Assembly (NCBI GenBank): GCA_014859895.1
Contig: JACZKS010000166.1
Location: forward strand, 53,170-117,169
DNA length: 64,000 nucleotides
Direction of reading: 5' to 3'
DNA from: Rhodospirillales bacterium
GTDB lineage: Bacteria; Pseudomonadota; Alphaproteobacteria; Rhodospirillales; Shumkoniaceae
The stretch's first letter is position 1; each line of letters opens with the position of its first letter. The position numbers were made by a program, and so were the translations under genes. Below the pieces are notes generated by a model, which did no database searches, was not told the origin of the DNA, and saw only the letters and a list, made by a program, of their open reading frames with translations. This document shows, piece by piece, positions 57,357-64,000 of this stretch.

Positions 57357-58286
57357 CTACAGGCCCATCAGGGCGCGGCCAAAGGCGCGGGCCTCGAAGG
57401 GGCGCAGGTCGTCCATGCCTTCGCCGACGCCGATGGCATGAATCGGCAGGCCAAAGCGCTCGGCCAAGCCGACCACCACGCCGCCGCGCGCCGAACCGTC
57501 GAGCTTGGTGACCACGAGGCCGGTGACCTGGACCATGTCGCGGAACGTCTCGACCTGGGCATGGGCGTTCTGGCCGACGGTGGCGTCCATGACCAGCAGG
57601 CAGTCGTGCGGCGCCGCGGGATCGAGCTTCTTGATGACGCGCACGATCTTCTGTAGTTCGGCCATCAGGTTCTGCTTGTTCTGCAATCGTCCGGCGGTAT
57701 CGATGATGAGCACGTCGGCGCCCTCGGCCTTCGCCTTTTCCAGCGCGCCGTAGGCCAGCCCGGCGGCGTCGGCCCCCTGGGCTCCCGAAATCACCGGGCA
57801 GCCGGTGCGCTCCCCCCACACCTGCAACTGCTCGACGGCGGCGGCGCGGAAGGTGTCGGCGGCGGCGAGGTAGACGGATTTCCCCTCGGCGCGAAACTGG
57901 CGGGCCAGCTTGGCGATGGTGGTGGTCTTGCCGCTGCCGTTGACGCCGCAGATGAGGATGACGTGGGGCCGGTTGGCGCCGTTCACGGCAAGCGGACGGG
58001 CCACCGGGGCCAGCACCTCGGCGATGGACGCGGCCAGGGCGCCCTTCACCTCTTCGGGGCTGACTTCCTTGTTGAAGCGGGTGCGCGCAAAATCGGCGGC
58101 CAGGCGGGCGGCGGTGGCGACGCCGAGGTCGGCCCCGATCAGCAGCTCTTCCAGCTCCTCGATGGCCGCATCATCGAGGCGCCGCTTGGTGAACAGATCG
58201 GCGATGCCGCCGGTGAGGCGGGAAGACGAGCGGCTGAGACCCTTTTTCAGGCGGCCGAGCCAGCCGCCGTTGGCCCCCTCGCTCAT
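57357..58286 (-). CDS. ftsY: Signal recognition particle receptor FtsY
   Basis: A 309-residue GTPase receptor for SRP. It has G1 [20 protein letters not shown] in G3, [10 protein letters not shown] in G4 and a C-terminal [12 protein letters not shown]. The acidic N-terminal A domain of E. coli FtsY is absent, the short form common in alphaproteobacteria. The start at 58286 overlaps the mtaB stop (ATGA). The frame is open upstream but not homologous. Confidence 0.96.
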   Translation of the reverse strand: MSEGANGGWLGRLKKGLSRSSSRLTGGIADLFTKRRLDDAAIEELEELLIGADLGVATAARLAADFARTRFNKEVSPEEVKGALAASIAEVLAPVARPLAVNGANRPHVILICGVNGSGKTTTIAKLARQFRAEGKSVYLAAADTFRAAAVEQLQVWGERTGCPVISGAQGADAAGLAYGALEKAKAEGADVLIIDTAGRLQNKQNLMAELQKIVRVIKKLDPAAPHDCLLVMDATVGQNAHAQVETFRDMVQVTGLVVTKLDGSARGGVVVGLAERFGLPIHAIGVGEGMDDLRPFEARAFGRALMGL

Positions 58287-59542
58287 GACAGGGGAACGCC
58301 CAGCAGGTGATCGCCCCGGGCTTCGGCAAGGCGCACCTTGACGAACGCGCCGGCCGGCGCCTCGGTGGAAAGCCGCACCCGGGCGTAATGGGGGGTATGT
58401 CCCTCCTCGCCGCTCTCGACGAGCACCTCGGCGGTGCTTCCAACCTGGGTGGCGAGGTAGGTGGCCAAGGCCGCATTGCCGGCCTCGCGCAGGCGCAACG
58501 CGCGCTCGCGCCTCACCTCGCCCGGCACCTGCGGCATGCGGGCGGCAGGCGTGCCGGCGCGGGCCGAGAACGGGAACACGTGCAGGAACGTCAGGCCCAT
58601 GTCGGAGACGGCGGAAAGCGTGTTTGCGAACATCGCCTCGTCCTCGGTCGGGAAGCCGGCGATGAAGTCGGCGCCGATGACGACGTCGGGCCGGGCCTTG
58701 CGCGCCCACTCGCAGGCGGCCAGCGCGTCGGCCCGGGAATGGCGCCGCTTCATGCGCTTGAGCACCATGTCGTCGGCGGCCTGGAGGCTCAGGTGCAGGT
58801 GCGGCATCAGCCGGGGCTCCTCGGCCAGCAGCGTGAACAGCGTCTCGTCCATGGCGGCGGGATCGAGCGAGGAGAGGCGCAGGCGCTTGAGTTCCGGCAC
58901 CTCGGCCAGGATATGCGCAACGGCGTCGCCCAGCTTCGGCCCGCCGGCCAAGTCGGCCCCGTAGGAGCAGATGTCGACCCCGGTCAGCACCGCCTCGGCG
59001 TAGCCCCGCGCGGTCAAGGCCCGCACCTGCTCGACGATGCGCTCCGGCGCCACCGAGCGGTTGGGGCCGCGCGCGAACGGGATGATGCAGAAGGTGCAGC
59101 GGTGATCGCAGCCCTGCTGGATCTGCACGAAGGCCCGCGTGCGCTCGCCGAAGTCGCTGATGAGCGGCGTATCGATCAGGTGCCCGGCGGTCTCGCGGAT
59201 GGTCATGATGTCGGTGACGCGGATGCGCTCGCCGCCTTCGGCCAGATTGGCGGCGTCCAGCTTCTCGGCGTTGCCGAGAACCTGGTCGACCTCGGGCATG
59301 GCGGCGAACTTGGCGGCGCCCAGTTGCGCGGCGCAGCCGGTGACGACGATGCGCATCCCCGGATGCTCGCGGCGCAGCTTGCGGATGGTCTGGCGGGCCT
59401 GGCGCTCGGCCTCGGCGGTCACCGCGCAGGTGTTGACGATGACGGTATCGGCGATGCCGGCGGCGAGCGCCCGCTCGCGGATCACCTCGGACTCGAAGGC
59501 GTTGAGCCGGCAGCCCAGGGTGACGATCTTGGGCGGCGCCAT
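58283..59542 (-). CDS. mtaB: tRNA t6A37 methylthiotransferase MtaB
   Basis: A 419-residue radical-SAM enzyme converting t6A37 to ms2t6A. The N-terminal UPF0004 domain cysteines are in VTLGCRLNAFESEV, NTCAVTAEAERQ and GCAAQL. The radical-SAM cluster motif is CDHRCTFC. A C-terminal TRAM domain follows. It lies between dapF and ftsY, an order common in alphaproteobacteria; 1 nt separates it from dapF. Confidence 0.95.
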   Translation of the reverse strand: MAPPKIVTLGCRLNAFESEVIRERALAAGIADTVIVNTCAVTAEAERQARQTIRKLRREHPGMRIVVTGCAAQLGAAKFAAMPEVDQVLGNAEKLDAANLAEGGERIRVTDIMTIRETAGHLIDTPLISDFGERTRAFVQIQQGCDHRCTFCIIPFARGPNRSVAPERIVEQVRALTARGYAEAVLTGVDICSYGADLAGGPKLGDAVAHILAEVPELKRLRLSSLDPAAMDETLFTLLAEEPRLMPHLHLSLQAADDMVLKRMKRRHSRADALAACEWARKARPDVVIGADFIAGFPTEDEAMFANTLSAVSDMGLTFLHVFPFSARAGTPAARMPQVPGEVRRERALRLREAGNAALATYLATQVGSTAEVLVESGEEGHTPHYARVRLSTEAPAGAFVKVRLAEARGDHLLGVPLS

Positions 59543-59543
59543 G

Positions 59544-60380
59544 TCAGCCCCCCAGCAGCGAGGGTTCGAGCGTGCCCTTGAAGCTCGTCGTGACCGGGCC
59601 GGTCATGCGCACGCGGCCGTCGGCCCGCCACTCGATGAAAAGGGTGCCGCCGTCCAGCACGACGTGAACCTTGCGCCCGGTGAAGCCGCGCCGGTGGGCG
59701 GCCACCACCGAGGCGCAGGCGCCGGTACCGCAGGCCCTGGTCACGCCGGTGCCGCGCTCCCACACCCGCATGCGGATGCGGTCCGGCGCGATCACCTCGA
59801 CGGCCTCGACGTTGGTGCGCTCGGGGAACAGCGGATGATGCTCGACCACCGGCCCCCAGGTTTCCATCGGCACTGCCTCGGCGTCGTCGACGAAGAAGAC
59901 GGCGTGCGGGTTGCCCATGTTGACCGCCGTGGCCTCGTGCAAGGGCCCGGCCTCGACGGCGAAGCGCAGCGTATCCCTGGCCTCGGCCAGCGGGATATCA
60001 CGCCACTCCAGCCGGGCCGGCCCCATGTCGACGGCGACGATGCCGTCTCCCACCGCATCGGCGGCCAGTAGGCCGGAGACCGTCTCGATGACGGCGGCGC
60101 GCGTCCCCTTCTCGGCCATGGCGATGGCGGCGACGCAGCGCGTGGCGTTGCCGCAGGCCTCGATCTCGCCGCCGTCGGCGTTGAAGATCTGCATGAAGGC
60201 GTCGGCCTCACCGTTCCTGGGCGCCCCCACCACCACCAGCTGGTCGCAGCCGACGCCGGTGTGGCGATCGGCGATGGCCCGCACCTGGGCGCCGGTCAAG
60301 GCGATGGGCGTGACGCGGCCGTCGAGCACGACGAAGTCGTTGCCCAGCCCGTGCATCTTGAGGAAAGAGAGCCCGCTCAT
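59544..60380 (-). CDS. dapF: Diaminopimelate epimerase
   Basis: A 278-residue epimerase of the lysine and peptidoglycan pathway. The two catalytic cysteines are in GNATRC and ACGTGACAS. N-terminal FLKMHGLGNDFVVLDGR is standard. The start at 60380 is typical; the longer frame upstream is not homologous. It is first in a dapF-mtaB-ftsY operon. Confidence 0.96.
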   Translation of the reverse strand: MSGLSFLKMHGLGNDFVVLDGRVTPIALTGAQVRAIADRHTGVGCDQLVVVGAPRNGEADAFMQIFNADGGEIEACGNATRCVAAIAMAEKGTRAAVIETVSGLLAADAVGDGIVAVDMGPARLEWRDIPLAEARDTLRFAVEAGPLHEATAVNMGNPHAVFFVDDAEAVPMETWGPVVEHHPLFPERTNVEAVEVIAPDRIRMRVWERGTGVTRACGTGACASVVAAHRRGFTGRKVHVVLDGGTLFIEWRADGRVRMTGPVTTSFKGTLEPSLLGG

Positions 60381-60463
60381 GACCGGGTTAATATGGCGCA
60401 GGGCGCCCCGATGTCCACAGATTTCGGCCTGCCGGCCGCCTGCCGCCAGAGGCGGATGGGGGA

Positions 60464-60574
60464 ACCACAGAGGCACAGAGACACAGAGGAAAAAAGAAAG
60501 TGGCGCTACGCGCCGCCGCATGGTGTGCGCTTTGAGCGCAATCCATCTTCTCTGTGCCTCTGTGTCTCTGTGGT
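60464..60574. repeat. Inverted-repeat element with CACAGAG arms
   Basis: Left arm 60464-60488 (built of ACCACAGAG, GCACAGAG and ACACAGAG) and right arm 60550-60574 are inverted copies of 25 nt with two mismatches, separated by about 60 nt. Similar CACAGAGGCACAGAG arms are widespread small dispersed elements in other bacteria, from memory. It lies between dapF and the ferredoxin-like gene and has no coding frame of its own. Confidence 0.75.
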
Positions 60575-60587
60575 CTTCCTCCTCCCG

Positions 60588-61250
60588 TTATCGGTTGGCG
60601 GACCGGAAGTGGGCCATGTGGAATCCGGCCTGGGCGGGTGCGTAGACATAATCCCGCCCGACCGGGCAGGCCCGCCTCGCGGCGCAGCCGAGCGAAAGGC
60701 AGCCGGCCCCGGACGGCCCATCGAGGAAGACCACGCAGGCCGGCACGTCATAGCGCCCGGGGGCCAGCGCCGACACCGGGCAGGAAGACAGGCACGGCTT
60801 CTCGGCGCAGCCCTCGCACGGGCTGACGGCCGGCACCGGGGCGGGCAGGGGGATGCGTTCGGCGAACAGCAAGGCGGCGCGGTAGGCGTGCCAGAGGCCA
60901 TAGACCGGATGGATCAGCGGCCCGATGGGCGAGGGGAACACGGCCTCGCCCCGCATCGCCCAGCGCTGGAACGGCAGGTACGGCGGTCCGTCGAAGGGAA
61001 AGAGGGCGGTTGCCCCGAGGTCGCGGGCGACGCCGCCCAGCACCTCGCGCGTCCAGGCATCGAGCGGATCCGGCCCGACCGGCTCGGACGCCGCCGCCCG
61101 GAAGGCTTCCCACATCGCCGGCCCGGCGTTGCCGATCATCACCAGCGTGCCCGAGTTCCCCGGTACGCCGTCGGAAGTCTTGGGGTGGAATCCGCCCCGC
61201 ACAAGGAAGCCGAACGGCGCGACAGCTGTGGCGATGGCATCCACTGTCAT
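60588..61250 (-). CDS. Ferredoxin-like 4Fe-4S protein
   Basis: A 220-residue protein with a C-terminal [4Fe-4S] motif CEGCAEKPCLSSCPVSAL. A further Cys pair (CLSLGCAARRACPVG) may bind a second cluster. The N-terminal part (GFHPKTSDGVPGNSGTLVMI) looks like a distinct domain and somewhat recalls QueG-like proteins. The start at 61250 is chosen over a GTG at 61301 that would overlap the DUF2971 gene; neither has a strong ribosome binding site. Role unknown. Confidence 0.7.
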   Translation of the reverse strand: MTVDAIATAVAPFGFLVRGGFHPKTSDGVPGNSGTLVMIGNAGPAMWEAFRAAASEPVGPDPLDAWTREVLGGVARDLGATALFPFDGPPYLPFQRWAMRGEAVFPSPIGPLIHPVYGLWHAYRAALLFAERIPLPAPVPAVSPCEGCAEKPCLSSCPVSALAPGRYDVPACVVFLDGPSGAGCLSLGCAARRACPVGRDYVYAPAQAGFHMAHFRSANR

Positions 61251-61291
61251 GCGTGTGGGCCCAGTCAATGAAGTCGTTAGCTTATGCATCA

Positions 61292-61945
61292 TTAGGTCCA
61301 CAATGACCGCTTTCTATTCATTACTACCCTGAACGTTTTAAAAGCCGGTCGAACCTTGAACCGCTCTACATCAGCATTTCGGTTCCCGAGAGCACCTTCA
61401 AGATCGCAGCGAGAAATGCAGGACTGAGAGCCTACAATGACCTGTACAAGCTTCAGATCTTCCGAAAAGTCATAAAAAAAGTGTCCATCTTGCGGATTTC
61501 TGTCCTCCAGGCTGACAAATAGGCGTACCTCGTCTTCATATCGCCAGTGGCTGAATTTCGTGGCGAGGACCTTCGCCATCGCCCTCGCACTAGCGGTCTT
61601 GTCAGGGGAAAAGAGATCGTTTGGAACAAGGCGATTGACGGTATAATTCACCCCCATTGCCAACTCATCTGGAATATCGAAACCTAAACAAAGGCCCCTG
61701 TGCCTGTCTGCGTAGTGGCTCCATAGTAGTGGATTGCGCCAGCGCCGACTAAAACAAAGCAGACCGTGATATTCTGACAGTGCAAGTTTCATTTTATGAA
61801 ATGCTTCGCGTATATCCTTATCGGATAGGTTAACGCCTAATAGCTCGAATGGATCATTAAGCTCGCCAAATAGGGCGATCTTCAGACGGCGTCTACGCAG
61901 AGCATCGAGGCCATATTCTGCATTGAGAAAACGGTAGACGCGCAT
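61292..61945 (-). CDS. DUF2971 protein, probably acquired
   Basis: A 217-residue DUF2971 protein. It shows RFLNAEYGLDALRRRRLKIA, ELNDPFELLGV, LCFSRRWRNPLLWSHYADRH and RGLCLGFDIP, the family pattern. It is clearly more A+T-rich than both neighbours, suggesting recent transfer. DUF2971 genes turn up in accessory regions, including near defence genes. It slightly overlaps the alternative start of the ferredoxin-like gene. Function unknown. Confidence 0.78.
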   Translation of the reverse strand: MRVYRFLNAEYGLDALRRRRLKIALFGELNDPFELLGVNLSDKDIREAFHKMKLALSEYHGLLCFSRRWRNPLLWSHYADRHRGLCLGFDIPDELAMGVNYTVNRLVPNDLFSPDKTASARAMAKVLATKFSHWRYEDEVRLFVSLEDRNPQDGHFFYDFSEDLKLVQVIVGSQSCISRCDLEGALGNRNADVERFKVRPAFKTFRVVMNRKRSLWT

Positions 61946-62082
61946 GATCTTCTACGTCCCTAAAGGCAATTGGACGAACAAGAATAACCTTTCCAATTGT
62001 GCAGGCCAAACACCGCTATTCGGGCCTTCCCTCCTTGACTCCGCCCCCTCACCCCCGTAATGTCCGCCTCGTTCGTTTAAGA

Positions 62083-62132
62083 CGCCCCGAGGGGCGCCGC
62101 CAGTCCGCGAGTTTTCGCGCACTGGCGTTTTT
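62083..62132 (+). terminator. Terminator-like hairpin in ffh leader
   Basis: CGCCAGT (62098-62104) pairs with ACTGGCG (62121-62127), with an inner CGCGA/TCGCG stem, then TTTTTGATTTG. A smaller CGCCCC/GGGGCG hairpin precedes it at 62083-62096. It ends 22 nt before the ffh ATG, on the same strand, and no plus-strand gene lies upstream. It may be an attenuator or a stabilising 5' structure. Confidence 0.7.
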
Positions 62133-62153
62133 GATTTGTCCGGCGGAAGATCG

Positions 62154-63530
62154 ATGTTCGAGTCCTTAAGCGAGAAACTGGGCGATGTCTTCGAGCGGCT
62201 GAAGAAGCGTGGCGCGCTGTCGGAAGACGACGTCGGCGCCGCGCTGCGCGAGATCCGCGTCGCCCTGCTCGAGGCCGACGTGGCGCTGCCCGTGGTCAAG
62301 GACTTCATCGAGGGCGTGCGCGTGCGCGCCATCGGCCAGGAGGTGCTGCGCAGCGTCACCCCCGGCCAGATGGTGGTGAAGATCGTCCACGATCACCTCA
62401 TCGACATGCTGGGCGGCGGCGATGTCCCGGCCGAGATCAACGTCGCCGGCATTCCCCCGGTCGCCATCCTGATGGTCGGCCTCCAGGGCTCCGGCAAGAC
62501 CACCACGTCGGCCAAGCTGGCCATGCGGCTGGTCAAGCGCGACAAGAAGCGGGTGCTGATGGCATCCCTTGACGTCTACCGCCCGGCCGCCCAGCAGCAG
62601 TTGAAGGTGCTGGGCGAGCAGGCCGAGGTGCCGGTGCTTCAGGCCGTGCTGGGCGAGCAGCCGCTGGCCATCACCCGGCGGGCCATGGAAACCGGCAGAC
62701 GGGAAGGCTACGACGTCGTCGTGCTCGATACCGCCGGCCGCCTGCACATCGACGAGGCCCTGATGGCCGAGGTGCAGATGGTGCGCGACATCGCGCGCCC
62801 CGCCGAGACCCTGCTGGTGGCCGATGCGCTGACCGGCCAGGACGCCGTCAACCTGGCCCGCGAGTTCCACGCCAAGGTCGGCATCACCGGCCTGGTGCTG
62901 ACCCGCGTCGACGGCGACGCCCGCGGTGGCGCCGCCCTTTCGATGCGCGCCGTCACCGGCCAGCCGATCAAGCTGATGGGCGTCGGCGAGAAACTGGACG
63001 CGCTCGAAGCCTTCGACGCCCGGCGCATCGCCGGGCGCATCCTCGGCATGGGCGACGTCGTCGGGCTGGTCGAGAAGGCCGGCGAGGCCATGGATCAGGC
63101 CGCGGCCGAGAAGGCCGCCGCCAAGATGATGAAGGGTGAATTCACCCTTGAGGATCTGAGCGAGCAGTTGGGCCAGCTTCGCAAGATGGGCGACATGCAG
63201 GGCATCCTCGGCATGCTGCCCGGCGTCGGCAAGCTCAAGAAGCAGATGGCCGGCGCCAATGTGGACGACAAGATGATCGCCCGCCAGCAGGCGATCATCC
63301 AGTCGATGACGCCCAAGGAGCGGCGCAATCCCAAACTGCTCAACGGCTCGCGCCGCCGGCGCATCGCCGCCGGGGCGGGCACCACGGTGCAGGAGGTCAA
63401 CCGCCTGCTCAAGCAGCACCTGCAGATGAGCGCCATGATGAAAAAGATGGGCAAGCTCGGCAAGAAGGGCTTCCTGCGCGGCGGCGGCCTGCCGCCCGGC
63501 ATGATGCCTCCGGGCTTCCCCGGCCGCTGA
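62154..63530 (+). CDS. ffh: Signal recognition particle protein Ffh
   Basis: A 458-residue SRP54 GTPase that, with 4.5S RNA, delivers nascent membrane proteins to FtsY. It has N-domain helices, G1 GLQGSGKTTTSAKLA, DTAGRLHID, TRVDGDARGG, and the M domain with SRRRRIAAGAGTTVQEVNRL and a Met/Gly-rich tail (GLPPGMMPPGFPGR). The ATG at 62154 follows GGCGGAAGATCG. rpsP follows after 87 nt. Confidence 0.97.
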   Translation: MFESLSEKLGDVFERLKKRGALSEDDVGAALREIRVALLEADVALPVVKDFIEGVRVRAIGQEVLRSVTPGQMVVKIVHDHLIDMLGGGDVPAEINVAGIPPVAILMVGLQGSGKTTTSAKLAMRLVKRDKKRVLMASLDVYRPAAQQQLKVLGEQAEVPVLQAVLGEQPLAITRRAMETGRREGYDVVVLDTAGRLHIDEALMAEVQMVRDIARPAETLLVADALTGQDAVNLAREFHAKVGITGLVLTRVDGDARGGAALSMRAVTGQPIKLMGVGEKLDALEAFDARRIAGRILGMGDVVGLVEKAGEAMDQAAAEKAAAKMMKGEFTLEDLSEQLGQLRKMGDMQGILGMLPGVGKLKKQMAGANVDDKMIARQQAIIQSMTPKERRNPKLLNGSRRRRIAAGAGTTVQEVNRLLKQHLQMSAMMKKMGKLGKKGFLRGGGLPPGMMPPGFPGR

Positions 63531-63617
63531 GTGGCCGCTGACAATTTCGTTTCGTCGTCGCATCGTTTTTAAGACAACCGTTTTCGCTCTTCACCAGTAG
63601 AAGGAACCAAGTTCACC

Positions 63618-64000
63618 ATGTCGTTGAAAATCCGCCTGTCCCGGGCCGGCGCCAAGAAGCGCCCCTACTATCGCATCGTGATTGCCGATTCGCGCAGCCC
63701 GCGCGACGGCCGCTTCATCGAGCGCATCGGCAGCTACAACCCGATGGTCGCCAAGGACCATCCGGAGCGCCTCACGCTCGACGTCGAGCGGGCCAAGCAT
63801 TGGCTGTCGGTCGGCGCGCTGCCCAGCGATCGCGTTGCCAGGTTTTGCGCCGACGCCGGCCTGATGGCGGCTCCGGCCGTGCCCGACAAGCAGACCAAGA
63901 AGAACCAGCCGAAGGCCAAGGCGCAGGAGCGCCTGAAGGCCGAGGCCGAGGCGGCGGCCAAGGCGGCCGAGGAAGCGGCGGCGGCGGCTCCGGCTCCGGC
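63618..64000 (+). CDS. rpsP: Ribosomal protein S16 (truncated by window edge)
   Basis: The 30S protein S16, starting [20 protein letters not shown]. The conserved core ends around residue 80 ([11 protein letters not shown]). A long Ala/Lys/Glu-rich C-terminal extension ([20 protein letters not shown]) follows and runs past the window end, as in other alphaproteobacteria. An AAGGAACCAAGTTCACC site precedes the ATG. ffh-rpsP order fits the usual ffh-rpsP-rimM-trmD cluster. Confidence 0.95.
   Translation, partial: MSLKIRLSRAGAKKRPYYRIVIADSRSPRDGRFIERIGSYNPMVAKDHPERLTLDVERAKHWLSVGALPSDRVARFCADAGLMAAPAVPDKQTKKNQPKAKAQERLKAEAEAAAKAAEEAAAAAPAP

Overview
The window reads as a chromosomal segment of a high-GC alphaproteobacterium, most likely of the Rhodospirillales. 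The run helicase / S4 protein / FdxA / CarD, a DUF2336 protein beside a PAS-GGDEF-EAL protein, the ccmABCDEFGHI operon and ftsY-mtaB-dapF followed by ffh-rpsP all fit that group. No species can be named from the sequence alone.

Positions 1 to about 10480 are an accessory island, visibly richer in A+T than the rest, ending at a tRNA-Arg(CCU) gene (10484-10560, minus). A full-length tyrosine integrase points away from the tRNA, with arm-type repeats between them. The island carries a lipoprotein hydrolase, a small divergent gene pair around a dyad operator, a stretch of consecutive strong hairpins with no convincing gene (1895-2344), a T4-phage-like small protein, an EcoRV-type restriction-modification locus with an extra uncharacterised gene, a second short tyrosine recombinase, and a phage-type clamp-loader ATPase next to an unknown protein. 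An 18-nt palindrome family, CGTCGT-N4-(A/C)ACGACGC, recurs six times across the island. The far end of the island is not in the window.

From 10563 onward the sequence is core genome. 10.6-17.8 kb: lipid A deacylase, prolyl aminopeptidase, c-di-GMP signalling protein, DUF2336, a degenerate phosphoesterase and CarD. 18-23 kb: FdxA, TerB-like, IalB-like, Hsp15-like, Suv3-type helicase and Pcm. 23-30 kb: PEBP protein, HtpG, DUF1223, a ParDE toxin-antitoxin pair with a 27-nt operator palindrome, and aconitase. 30-37 kb: a complete cytochrome c maturation operon, mostly with coupled start and stop codons, followed by a DgcZ-like diguanylate cyclase.

38.6-43.4 kb is the most informative core locus. 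A good sigma70-type promoter, a fluoride (crcB-type) riboswitch aptamer and an intrinsic terminator precede five co-directed genes: a Kef/NhaA2-type antiporter, UspA, a DUF190 PII-like protein, an MFS transporter and enolase. It reads as a fluoride-resistance operon that includes enolase, the fluoride-sensitive glycolytic enzyme. Downstream come iorAB, pgk, an MCP-like protein and an iron-type ABC importer. 53.9-64 kb holds NUDIX, YchJ, YkgJ and EamA genes, ftsY-mtaB-dapF, two mobile-type inverted repeats, a DUF2971 gene of foreign composition, ffh and the start of rpsP. Terminator-like hairpins sit in the leaders of ccmA, iorA and ffh.
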